Positions 1 to 7,358 of a DNA stretch of 64,000 nt are shown here, piece by piece. How positions within the stretch are numbered: position 1 is the first letter of the stretch; each line of letters opens with the position of its first letter. The stretch is from Marinomonas transparens (GTDB lineage Bacteria; Pseudomonadota; Gammaproteobacteria; Pseudomonadales; Marinomonadaceae), in the NCBI RefSeq assembly GCF_016463975.1, contig NZ_JAEMNX010000001.1:62001-126000 (forward strand). The letters are read 5' to 3'. The notes under the pieces were generated by a model. It saw only the letters and a program-made list of their open reading frames with translations. It was not told the DNA's origin and ran no database searches. The position numbers and the translations under genes are program-made.

Positions 1-338
1 TCATGGTTGGTGCGGTTCCCGAAAGCAACGAAATAAAAGAAATGGCAAAAAAATATGGCTTAACCGTTTGGTTTGAAGCCTTCTCTGATCGTCTATATAC
101 AGACGAAGGAAGACTGACACCACGCAAAGAAGCCAATGCCGTTCACGCCTCTTTTGAACTCATCGAAAAACAAGTTATTCAATTGTGTGAAACCGGCACT
201 GTCACAACAGGATCAGGAAAAACCATTAAAATTCATGCCGATACCATTTGTGTCCATGGGGATGGCGCCCATGCTGTTGATGCGGTCACTCGTATTCGTT
301 CGCTCGTAGACGGATTAAATAAGGTAAAAGCGAACTAA
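1..338 (+). CDS. pxpA: 5-oxoprolinase subunit A (LamB/YcsF family), 3' part
   Basis: This is the C-terminal part of a LamB/YcsF-family protein; the gene begins before the window, so the ATG at base 3 is an internal methionine. PxpA works with PxpB and PxpC to hydrolyse 5-oxoproline (pyroglutamate) to glutamate with ATP. The segment has the family's late motifs, including EAFSDRLYTDEGRLTPR and, near the end, ICVHGDGAHAV. The gene ends in TAA only three bases before the ATG of pxpB, so the three subunits form one operon. The identification rests on sequence recognition plus the pxpB-pxpC order that follows. Confidence is high although most of the protein is missing. Confidence 0.93.
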   Translation, partial: MVGAVPESNEIKEMAKKYGLTVWFEAFSDRLYTDEGRLTPRKEANAVHASFELIEKQVIQLCETGTVTTGSGKTIKIHADTICVHGDGAHAVDAVTRIRSLVDGLNKVKAN

Positions 339-341
339 ATC

Positions 342-1055
342 ATGAGCCAAATTGATGCTTCCACCTTACCAAGTATAGACATGGTCAGTGACCACGCGTG
401 CTTACTCACTTTTAGTCAGGTTATTAACGAAACGGTTTCCAATCGAATTGCCCAACTTACTCATCATTTAAAAAGATTAAATGGTGTCGTTGATTTAGTA
501 CCATCCTATACCACACTACTTGTTGTATTTGATGGTGATCACTATGACCGCTTTGCCATTATTAAAGCGATTCGTCATGTGATAACCAACATAGACCCTA
601 ACGAGCCATTGCAAACAGATTGTCGCGAAATCGTGATTCCTGTTTATTATGGCAAAGAAGTGGGACCTGATTTAAGCGATGTTTCAAACCATTGCCAGTT
701 AACTGAAGAAGAAATCATCCAACGTCACAGTGAAACAATTTATCGAGCCTATGCTGTCGGCTTCACACCGGGGTTTGCCTTCCTTGGTAACACACCTAAT
801 GAGTTGCACATACCCCGAAAAAACACTCCTAGACTTAAAGTTCCTATTGGTAGTGTTGCCATTGCCGAGAACCAAACCGCTGTCTACCCAAGCGTCACAC
901 CGGGTGGCTGGCAGATTATCGGACGTACGCCATTAAACCTAATCGATTGGGGCAGTGAAAACCTCGCCTTAATTGCCATGGGAGATTCGGTACGATTTGA
1001 ACCCATTTCCCGGGACGAATTTTTAGTATTAGGAGGTCAACTCGATGGCTTTTAA
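342..1055 (+). CDS. pxpB: 5-oxoprolinase subunit B (KipI-like)
   Basis: A 237-residue protein of the PxpB/KipI family (allophanate hydrolase subunit 1 fold), a cytoplasmic part of the ATP-dependent 5-oxoprolinase complex. Recognisable family motifs are AVGFTPGFAFLG near residue 145 and a following stretch with TPRLKVPIGSVAIA and YPSVTPGGWQIIGRTP. Length is normal for the family. It starts three bases after pxpA and overlaps pxpC by 11 bases, which indicates translational coupling. In Bacillus the homologue KipI also inhibits a sporulation kinase, but the pxpA-pxpB-pxpC context argues for the metabolic role. Confidence 0.93.
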   Translation: MSQIDASTLPSIDMVSDHACLLTFSQVINETVSNRIAQLTHHLKRLNGVVDLVPSYTTLLVVFDGDHYDRFAIIKAIRHVITNIDPNEPLQTDCREIVIPVYYGKEVGPDLSDVSNHCQLTEEEIIQRHSETIYRAYAVGFTPGFAFLGNTPNELHIPRKNTPRLKVPIGSVAIAENQTAVYPSVTPGGWQIIGRTPLNLIDWGSENLALIAMGDSVRFEPISRDEFLVLGGQLDGF

Positions 1056-1968
1056 AGTAATCAAACCTGGCCTCATGGCACTGATACAAGATTTAGGGCG
1101 TCATGGTCATCAGTCGATTGGCCTGACGACAGGTGGTCCAATGGATGAAATGGCATTTCGCTGGGGCAATGCGCTGCTTGATAACGACCCAAATAATACA
1201 CAAATTGAAATTACTTTCGGCATGCTAACACTAGAAGCACAAGCCGACACCAGCATCGCTATTACTGGTGCCGACCTTGCCACCAGCTTAAACGGAAAAA
1301 GCATTACCCCTTGGCAAACCTATGCCATTAAGAAAAATGATGTACTGACTTTCCAGCAACCCGTTTGGGGCTTAAGAGCATACCTTGCGGTAAAAGGTGG
1401 CTTTTTATGCCAACCCGTCCTCGGCAGTGTTGCTACCGTTGTGCGAGAAAAGCTAGGGGGATTAACCGGTAAAGGCGACAAGCTACAAAAAGGCGATTGG
1501 CTCGAATACAAAGCAAGCAGCGAACACAAACAAAGGGCCGTGCCTAGATCCGCTATTCCTGATTACAGCCAGACAGACATTCCTCTGGTGTTAAGTTATC
1601 AGTATCAGTCTTTTTCATCGATGGAACGGGCGCACTTTTTTTCCAGCGATTTTACCGTCTCGTCAAACAGTGACCGCATGGGTTATCGAATGGAAGGCAA
1701 CGCCATTACCAGTGATATAAAAGGCATTATCTCAGAAGGTATCGCTTATGGAGCAGTACAAATCCCTAAAGATGGTCAACCGATTGTGCTGTTAAGAGAC
1801 AGGCAAACCATTGGCGGTTACCCAAAAATGGGCTGCGTGACCAGCTATGGCGGTGGCATATTATCTCAGAAGAAGCCCGGTGATGTGATTCAATTCACTC
1901 CGATGACGGTGGATCAAGCAGAGCATGAACGTCATTTAAAAATGGCACGATTAAATCAGTGGCGATAG
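1045..1968 (+). CDS. pxpC: 5-oxoprolinase subunit C (KipA-like, biotin-dependent carboxyltransferase fold)
   Basis: A 307-residue protein of the PxpC/KipA family (urea amidolyase-like carboxyltransferase domain), the third subunit of 5-oxoprolinase. The N-terminus has the typical 'PGLMALIQDLGRHGHQ' followed by GLTTGGPMDEMAFRWGN, and the C-terminal half has DRQTIGGYPKMGCV. A GGAGG ribosome binding site lies 9-14 bases upstream of the ATG, inside the end of pxpB. It is the last gene of the operon; no clear hairpin terminator follows. A MITE-like element sits 27 bases downstream. Confidence 0.93.
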   Translation: MAFKVIKPGLMALIQDLGRHGHQSIGLTTGGPMDEMAFRWGNALLDNDPNNTQIEITFGMLTLEAQADTSIAITGADLATSLNGKSITPWQTYAIKKNDVLTFQQPVWGLRAYLAVKGGFLCQPVLGSVATVVREKLGGLTGKGDKLQKGDWLEYKASSEHKQRAVPRSAIPDYSQTDIPLVLSYQYQSFSSMERAHFFSSDFTVSSNSDRMGYRMEGNAITSDIKGIISEGIAYGAVQIPKDGQPIVLLRDRQTIGGYPKMGCVTSYGGGILSQKKPGDVIQFTPMTVDQAEHERHLKMARLNQWR

Positions 1969-1995
1969 CGGTGATTGAGCCTTTTAACTTTTCTA

Positions 1996-2135
1996 GAGAC
2001 CTTTGCACGAAGTCGCGAGCAAAGCCAAGACGAGGTAAAAATAGACGAGAAAGCGGAGTTTATGGGTTATAAATGAGCACTTTGAGTCTATTTTTAACAA
2101 TGTATTGGTACGCACAGCAGTCGTGCAAAGGTCTC
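1996..2135. mobile_element. MITE-like 140-bp element, copy 1
   Basis: A non-coding 140-bp element bounded by near-perfect terminal inverted repeats (GAGACCTTTGCACGA at the left, TCGTGCAAAGGTCTC at the right). Both outer flanks read TTCTA (1991-1995 and 2136-2140), which looks like a target-site duplication. Inside, AAAAATAGAC (2037-2046) pairs with GTCTATTTTT (2086-2095), so the whole element can fold into a long hairpin. A second copy of the same length lies at 6362-6501 with about 17 mismatches by my count. No transposase is encoded. The ends look like those of some IS5-family elements, but that link is inference. Confidence 0.82.
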
Positions 2136-2235
2136 TTCTAGTATCACTCTTAGAACCGTATTATCATAACGAAACAAATTATTAAGACGACTAAGTTTGA
2201 GCCGTCATTCAACAAAAAAATGTGATGATGCATAC

Positions 2236-3477
2236 ATGATAAAGTTAAAAGGTTTTACCAGTAACATTGTTCACCATGACCGCCAACAAAGTTATAACGA
2301 TAGCCCTATTCATACGCCTATTTATAACTCTGTGCCTTATGGTTACAAGAGCACAAAAGATCTAGAAAATGTGTTTCAAGGCAAAACCGTGGGGCATAGT
2401 TACGCACGACAAGCCACACCAACCACTGACAGCTTACAGTCCATGATTACGCAAACCGAGTTAGGTGTTGGCAGCTTGGTTTTTGCAACCGGCATGGCCG
2501 CTTTAAGTGCCACCTTTCTCACTTTGCTAAAAAGTGGTGATCATCTCATCGCCAGCCGTTTTTTGTTTGGTAATTCTTACAGTCTAATCACTACCTTAGA
2601 AAATTTCGGTATTGAAGTAACCTTGGTTGACGCCACAAATGTAGAGAACGTCATTGCAGCAAAGCAAGATAATACCCTAATGGTGTTTGTGGAAACCCTT
2701 GCCAACCCAGGCACACAAATAGCCGATTTGGCTGCCATTGGTGACTGGTGTGAACAACAAGGCGTGGTGTATTTCGTGGATAACACCATGACCTCACCTT
2801 ACTTGTTTCAGCCCATCAGAGTAAAAGCCAGCTTGGTGATGAACAGCTTGTCTAAATATTTTTGTGGTCACGGTACCGTTTTAGGCGGCGCCGTCACAGA
2901 AACAGGCATGTACGACTGGACAGATTACCCTAATATTTTTGACGCCTATCGAAAAGGTGATAAAAGCAAGTGGGCGCTGACTCAAATCAAGAAAAAAGCC
3001 TTACGAGACATGGGCGGATCACTGAGTTCAGATGGCGCCTATCAAATCGCAGTAGGCGCAGAAACCATGGCCTTACGCATGGACAGAGCCTGCGCAAACG
3101 CTCTGGCATTAGCTCAGCTGCTAGAGGCCCATGATAAAGTTGACACGGTTTACTACCCGGGTTTGCCTTCTCACCCTCAGCACGACAGAGCTACTCATTG
3201 GTTTAAACTTTATGGCACCATCCTCAGCTTTGATCTAAAAGCAGGCTACGATTGCGCTCAGCTATTGGATTCCATTGATATTATTATTAATGCCACTCAC
3301 CTAGGGGACAACCGCACCTTGGCGTTACCTATGGCCAGTACGATTTTCTATGAAATGGGGCCAGAAAACCGAGCAAAATCAGGCATCAGTGAGCAAATGA
3401 TTCGCTGTTCTATTGGCATTGAAGATACCGATGATTTATTAGAAAGCTTCCAACACGGCTTAGACGAGTTGTCATAA
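2236..3477 (+). CDS. Cystathionine gamma-synthase family PLP-dependent enzyme
   Basis: A PLP-dependent Cys/Met metabolism enzyme of about 413 residues (type I fold). The motif MNSLSKYFCGHG contains the lysine expected to bind PLP, and FVDNTMTSPYLFQP carries the aspartate that contacts the pyridine nitrogen. The C-terminal part has the usual MIRCSIGIED segment. The family includes cystathionine gamma-synthase, cystathionine beta-lyase, methionine gamma-lyase and O-acetylhomoserine sulfhydrylase; sequence reading does not separate them. I chose the ATG at 2236 because MIKLKGFTSNIVHHDRQ matches family N-termini; an upstream TTG at 2197 is possible. No strong ribosome binding site is visible. It is a single gene ending in a terminator. 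Confidence 0.88.
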   Translation: MIKLKGFTSNIVHHDRQQSYNDSPIHTPIYNSVPYGYKSTKDLENVFQGKTVGHSYARQATPTTDSLQSMITQTELGVGSLVFATGMAALSATFLTLLKSGDHLIASRFLFGNSYSLITTLENFGIEVTLVDATNVENVIAAKQDNTLMVFVETLANPGTQIADLAAIGDWCEQQGVVYFVDNTMTSPYLFQPIRVKASLVMNSLSKYFCGHGTVLGGAVTETGMYDWTDYPNIFDAYRKGDKSKWALTQIKKKALRDMGGSLSSDGAYQIAVGAETMALRMDRACANALALAQLLEAHDKVDTVYYPGLPSHPQHDRATHWFKLYGTILSFDLKAGYDCAQLLDSIDIIINATHLGDNRTLALPMASTIFYEMGPENRAKSGISEQMIRCSIGIEDTDDLLESFQHGLDELS

Positions 3478-3508
3478 CAAGCCTAAATAACACCGAACAA
3501 GCCCAATG

Positions 3509-3552
3509 AAAGCCCCAACATCTTAGGCACGCTAAGTTGTTGGGGCTTTTTT
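3509..3552 (+). terminator. Intrinsic terminator after the PLP enzyme gene
   Basis: AAAGCCCCAACA (3509-3520) pairs perfectly with TGTTGGGGCTTT (3538-3549), extended by CTTAG/CTAAG inside the loop, and is followed by a T run. It separates the PLP enzyme from the ahpC promoter. Confidence 0.88.
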
Positions 3553-3582
3553 ATTTCTCATCCTCTTCAAAAAAACACAGCT

Positions 3583-3619
3583 ATAGTTTTTTACAATTGA
3601 TATTTTAGTTATTAACAAT
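3583..3619 (+). promoter_or_regulatory. Putative OxyR binding site upstream of ahpC
   Basis: The sequence shows ATAG-N7-CAAT-N7-TTAG-N7-CAAT with exact 7-base spacing. The OxyR consensus is ATAG-N7-CTAT-N7-ATAG-N7-CTAT, so 13 of 16 conserved positions match. It ends about 24 bases before a possible -10 (TAATAT, 3643-3648), the position from which OxyR usually activates. AhpC genes are classical OxyR targets. The four-box spacing is seen in the sequence; binding is inferred. Confidence 0.55.
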
Positions 3620-3695
3620 TTTATTAATCGATCTATTCTCCCTAATATGGCTCCTGTTGGTAACGCACTCAAAACACACTTTAGGAGAAATACAA

Positions 3696-4253
3696 ATGAT
3701 CAACACTCAAATCAAACCATTCAATGCAACGGCTTTTAAAAATGGCGAATTCGTAGAAATTTCTGAGAAAGATGTTCTAGGCAAATGGGCTGTGTTCTTT
3801 TTCTACCCAGCCGATTTCACTTTCGTTTGCCCAACAGAACTTGGTGACGTAGCAGATCATTACGAAGAATTGCAAAAACGTGGCGTAGAAGTGTTCTCTG
3901 TTTCAACTGACACTCACTTTACTCACAAAGCATGGCATGACAGCTCTGACACTATTGGCAAAATCCAATACTTCATGGTTGGTGACCAAACAGGCAACAT
4001 CACTAACAACTTTAACGTGATGCGTGAAGGTCAAGGCCTTGCAGATCGTGCGACTTTCTTGATCGATCCAGAAGGCACCATCCAAGCAATGGAAATTACT
4101 GCCGAAGGTATTGGCCGTGACGCAGAAGACCTGCTTCGCAAAGTAAAAGCCGCACAATACGTAGCTGCTCACCCAGGTGAAGTATGCCCAGCAAAATGGA
4201 AAGAAGGTGAAGAAACTCTTGCTCCTTCTTTGGATCTCGTTGGCAAAATCTAA
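3696..4253 (+). CDS. ahpC: Alkyl hydroperoxide reductase subunit C (2-Cys peroxiredoxin)
   Basis: A 185-residue typical 2-Cys peroxiredoxin that reduces H2O2 and organic peroxides in the cytoplasm. The peroxidatic cysteine is C45 in FTFVCPTEL and the resolving cysteine is in [10 protein letters not shown] near residue 164. The ATG at 3696 follows AGGAG by a good spacing and gives the standard N-terminus MINTQIKPF; the TTG 39 bases upstream is not needed. Its reductant AhpF is encoded 130 bases downstream. The spacer carries palindromic repeats, so ahpC and ahpF may be expressed at different levels. An OxyR-like site lies upstream. Confidence 0.96.
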   Translation: MINTQIKPFNATAFKNGEFVEISEKDVLGKWAVFFFYPADFTFVCPTELGDVADHYEELQKRGVEVFSVSTDTHFTHKAWHDSSDTIGKIQYFMVGDQTGNITNNFNVMREGQGLADRATFLIDPEGTIQAMEITAEGIGRDAEDLLRKVKAAQYVAAHPGEVCPAKWKEGEETLAPSLDLVGKI

Positions 4254-4271
4254 GTAAAGAAATAACCCTCT

Positions 4272-4350
4272 AAAAGAGGTCAGACCCCTTAAAAATACAC
4301 CAAAGGGGTCTATTACATCAGACTCACATTAAGGGATCTGACCCTTTTAT
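4272..4350. repeat. REP-like palindromic repeat between ahpC and ahpF
   Basis: The spacer holds GAGGTCAGACCCCTTAA near 4276-4292, a short AAAGGGGTC near 4302-4310 and TTAAGGGATCTGACCCTTTT at 4329-4348. The last is nearly identical to the perfect repeat arm at 63789-63810 in front of the RAYT transposase. In RNA it would form stem-loops between the two coding regions, which could attenuate or stabilise one side of the transcript. Confidence 0.7.
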
Positions 4351-4383
4351 TAAGCAACACAGTAAATAAGGATGGATTACATC

Positions 4384-5928
4384 ATGTTAGACACAACCAT
4401 TAAACAGCAATTGGAAACCTACCTACAGAACATTATTAATCCTATCGAGATTACTGTGTCTACTAACGGTTCTGCTAAAGCAGAAGAACTCGTTTCCTTA
4501 TCCAAAGAAATTGCGACATTAAACGATAAAATTTCCTTGTCTGTAGACAATTCCCCAACAGGCCGTGCACCACAGATGGCCATCGCGCCACAGGGGCAAG
4601 AACCTCGCGTTCGTTTTGCAGGCATTCCAATGGGTCACGAGTTTACCTCTCTTGTCCTTGCACTCTTACAAGCTGGCGGCCATCCATCAAAGGCTAGCCA
4701 AGCATTACAGGATCAAGCTAAGTCATTAACGAGTAAGTTAAATTTTGAGATCTACATCTCTTTGACCTGTCAAAATTGCCCGGAAGTCGTGCAATCCATG
4801 AATTTAATGGCAGCGCTTAACCCGAACGTTACCACTACCATGATAGATGGTGCTTTATTCCAAGACGAAGTAAGCGAACGCAACATCATGGCCGTGCCAT
4901 CGGTTTACCTAAATGGCGAGCTCTTCGGACAAGGCCGTATGTCGTTAGAAGAAATTCTAAATAAAGTCGATACTGGCGCAGCGGATAAAAAAGCCGCTGA
5001 ACTTTCCGAAAAAGCGCCCTACGACATGCTCATCGTTGGCGGTGGTCCAGCAGGTGCGTCTGCGGCAATTTATTCTGCTCGTAAGGGTATTCGTACTGGC
5101 GTGATTGCTGAGCGATTCGGTGGACAAGTCGCCGACACCATGGCCATTGAAAACTTCATCTCAGTAAAAGAAACCGAAGGGCCAAAGCTGGTCGCAGGTC
5201 TTGAGCAGCACGTTCTTGATTACGATGTTGACCTAATGAAAACGCAAAAAGCGGTTCGCCTAGAGAAAAAAGAATTCATCGAAGTCGAACTAGAAAATGG
5301 CGCGGTATTAAAAAGCAAATCCGTGATCCTAGCCACAGGAGCACGCTGGCGCGAAATGAACGTACCTGGCGAGCAAGAATACCGAAATAAAGGCGTGGCT
5401 TACTGCCCACACTGTGACGGCCCCTTATTCAAAGGCAAGAAAACGGCGGTTATCGGTGGCGGTAACTCTGGTATTGAAGCGGCTATCGACCTTGCGGGTA
5501 TTACAGAGCATGTCACCGTCTTCGAATTTGCAGATACACTTCGTGCCGATGATGTATTAGTAAAAAAAGCAGAGTCCATGCCGAACATCACCATCATCAA
5601 ATCGGCCATGACCACAGAAGTGATTGGCGATGGAGAACGTGTTGTTGGCTTAAAATACACAGATAGAACCACAGACGAGTCGCACCTAGTCGACGTGGCC
5701 GGCATCTTCGTGCAAATCGGTTTGGTACCAAACAGCGAGTTCTTAAAAGACACACTGGAACTCACGAATCGAGGTGAAATCGTCACCAATGCACACGGCC
5801 AAACCTCTATCCCCGGTGTATTTGCCGCAGGCGACGTAACCACAACGCCATACAAGCAGATCATCATCTCCATGGGATCGGGCGCAACCGCTGCACTTGG
5901 GGCATTTGATTACTTGATCAGAAACTAA
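4384..5928 (+). CDS. ahpF: Alkyl hydroperoxide reductase subunit F (flavoprotein disulfide reductase)
   Basis: A 514-residue NADH-dependent flavoprotein that reduces AhpC. The N-terminal ~200 residues form the tandem thioredoxin-like domain with the CQNC motif. The C-terminal part is thioredoxin-reductase-like, with the FAD motif [10 protein letters not shown], the redox pair CPHC, the NAD motif [10 protein letters not shown] and the late FAD motif [10 protein letters not shown] place the start at the ATG at 4384 ([10 protein letters not shown], as in other AhpF proteins). The ATG at 4372 lies immediately behind AAGG with no spacing. A terminator follows the gene. Confidence 0.96.
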   Translation: MLDTTIKQQLETYLQNIINPIEITVSTNGSAKAEELVSLSKEIATLNDKISLSVDNSPTGRAPQMAIAPQGQEPRVRFAGIPMGHEFTSLVLALLQAGGHPSKASQALQDQAKSLTSKLNFEIYISLTCQNCPEVVQSMNLMAALNPNVTTTMIDGALFQDEVSERNIMAVPSVYLNGELFGQGRMSLEEILNKVDTGAADKKAAELSEKAPYDMLIVGGGPAGASAAIYSARKGIRTGVIAERFGGQVADTMAIENFISVKETEGPKLVAGLEQHVLDYDVDLMKTQKAVRLEKKEFIEVELENGAVLKSKSVILATGARWREMNVPGEQEYRNKGVAYCPHCDGPLFKGKKTAVIGGGNSGIEAAIDLAGITEHVTVFEFADTLRADDVLVKKAESMPNITIIKSAMTTEVIGDGERVVGLKYTDRTTDESHLVDVAGIFVQIGLVPNSEFLKDTLELTNRGEIVTNAHGQTSIPGVFAAGDVTTTPYKQIIISMGSGATAALGAFDYLIRN

Positions 5929-5948
5929 ACTCGCACTAAAAACTAAAA

Positions 5949-5984
5949 GCCGGCCTACCAATGATATGGAGGTCGGTTTTTTTT
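5949..5984 (+). terminator. Intrinsic terminator after ahpF
   Basis: GCCGGCCT pairs with AGGTCGGT around a loop of about 14 bases (one G-T pair) and is followed by eight T residues. Confidence 0.8.
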
Positions 5985-6163
5985 ATGCTGTTACAAGAAA
6001 AAGGCTAACTAGCACATAGATCAAGAAACAAGCAGAAAAAATAGCAAAGACCTAGGTTACGGGGTATGGTCAAAAAATAGGCACAACAGCCTTTCTCTAA
6101 GCACTCTCTATTATACGAGACAGTGTTGAGTCACCTATAAGCTAAACCCGATAGGAGAACCTA

Positions 6164-6346
6164 ATGAAATCTAACATAGGTAAAACAGATCGAACCATCA
6201 GAATAATCCTTGGCGTTGCGATCATAGCAATTGGCGCTTACTCAAATTCATGGTGGGGCGCACTCGGAGTCATTCTACTTCTAACAGGAGTAATTAAGGT
6301 ATGCCCAGCTTACCTGCCATTCGGGATCTCGACCTGCAAAAAGTAA
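6164..6346 (+). CDS. DUF2892 (YgaP-type) small membrane protein
   Basis: A 60-residue protein with two predicted membrane segments separated by a short turn (about residues 13-29 and 31-47). The start MKSNIGKTDRTIRIILG and the VCPAYLPFGIST ending are typical of DUF2892, a family often fused or linked to rhodanese domains. AGGAG sits a few bases before the ATG. It is a lone gene with a MITE-like element 15 bases downstream. Its function is not known; the conserved cysteine in KVCPAY suggests sulfur or redox chemistry in some relatives, which is only inference here. Confidence 0.85.
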   Translation: MKSNIGKTDRTIRIILGVAIIAIGAYSNSWWGALGVILLLTGVIKVCPAYLPFGISTCKK

Positions 6347-6361
6347 ATTAGCCCTCTAGAT

Positions 6362-6501
6362 GAGACCGTTGCACAAAGTCGCGAACAAAGCCAATACGAG
6401 GCAAAAACAGACGAAGAAGCAGAGTTTATGGGTTGTAAATGCGCATTTTGAGTCTGTTTTTAACAATGTATTGGTGCGCGCAGCAATCGTGCAAAAGTCT
6501 C
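6362..6501. mobile_element. MITE-like 140-bp element, copy 2
   Basis: The second copy of the element at 1996-2135 has exactly the same length and similar terminal repeats (GAGACCGTTGCAC and GTGCAAAAGTCTC, slightly decayed). The inner stem here is AAAAACAGAC (6403-6412) with GTCTGTTTTT (6452-6461). Relative to copy 1 one T-A pair has become C-G, so the pairing is kept by changes on both sides. The target duplication is not clear in this copy. It lies between a rightward and a leftward gene. Confidence 0.8.
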
Positions 6502-6544
6502 TAATATAAAGGGCAACAAGGCAATATTATTAGGCTTAAGCGAA

Positions 6545-7054
6545 CTAACTCACAGATAACTCAACTACCAGATCACTGCTAATATTCTCTAAGGCATCTT
6601 CTAACACGGACAAATCCAGTTCTTTTGGGGCAACCAAGACCATCTCGGTTTTAAATAACATATCCGAGCTCATCGGTGCAGGTTCACAAGAAGTCGTTAA
6701 TTCTTTCACATTGACGTTTAATGCATGCAGCACTTGCGATACTTCTTTCACAATCCCCGGTCTATCATTGCCAACCACGGATAAAGATAAACTAGACCCT
6801 TCGGCCTCATGCTGTTTAGCTAACTCTACCGTCACATTCAAACCAAATTGGTCAAATTTTTGTAAGGCATTAATTAGGGCCGCTTGATGCTCAACAGCAA
6901 CAGACACGGTCAAAATGCCAGCAAATTTATCTGCCAGGTGGGCCATACGGCTTTCTAACCAATTTCCGTGGTACTGTGCAATCGTATCGGAAAGACGCTC
7001 AACAATGCCGATTTTATCGTCCCCAATAAAGCTAAGTACTAGCTGTTGAGTCAT
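6545..7054 (-). CDS. gcvR: Glycine cleavage system transcriptional repressor-like ACT protein
   Basis: A 169-residue protein made of two ACT domains: residues about 1-80 starting MTQQLVLSFIGDDKIGIVERL, and about 90-165 with SLSVVGNDRPGIVKEVSQVL. GcvR lacks a DNA-binding domain and acts by binding glycine and the activator GcvA, repressing glycine cleavage genes. Length and two-domain build fit GcvR-like proteins. No gcv genes are visible here, so the regulatory target is inferred from the family. AGGAG precedes the ATG, and a 16-bp perfect palindrome lies in the leader. Confidence 0.85.
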   Translation of the reverse strand: MTQQLVLSFIGDDKIGIVERLSDTIAQYHGNWLESRMAHLADKFAGILTVSVAVEHQAALINALQKFDQFGLNVTVELAKQHEAEGSSLSLSVVGNDRPGIVKEVSQVLHALNVNVKELTTSCEPAPMSSDMLFKTEMVLVAPKELDLSVLEDALENISSDLVVELSVS

Positions 7055-7068
7055 AAATATCTCCTATT

Positions 7069-7084
7069 TACATTTATAAATGTA
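7069..7084. promoter_or_regulatory. 16-bp perfect palindrome in the gcvR leader
   Basis: TACATTTATAAATGTA is a perfect dyad centred about 22 bases upstream of the gcvR start codon, just before its ribosome binding site. It could be an operator or a small RNA hairpin. I recognise no regulator for it. Confidence 0.35.
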
Positions 7085-7358
7085 TTGATAAAACTAAGTA
7101 CTACTCTAATCTTTAACAATTAAAGTAACTTACAAAAAACAGAGTTCCTAGAAAAACGAATACTTTTTCGTTTTGTGACGCTTTGGCTAGTAACAAAGTT
7201 AAACGCGTTCAACTAGTAAACTACGATACATTACGTTTTTCTGCCGTATAAAAAAGAACGAACTCGCTTAGTATACAGTTTATGGAGATGGCTACTTTAG
7301 AATCGACGTTCATGGAAAGTATGTAGCGAAGCAACTAGATGCTTATATAGGAGAAGGA
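7085..7358. other. Divergent spacer gcvR / GGDEF-EAL gene
   Basis: About 270 bases of A+T-rich sequence between divergent genes. It must hold promoters for both, but I see no convincing -35/-10 pair. The only clear signal is AGGAG before the ATG at 7359. No open reading frame with a plausible start and ribosome binding site was seen. Confidence 0.5.

Noticed and set aside
2197-2235. TTG-started N-terminal extension of the PLP enzyme
   Set aside because: The extra 13 residues do not resemble family N-termini, and the ATG at 2236 gives the usual start.
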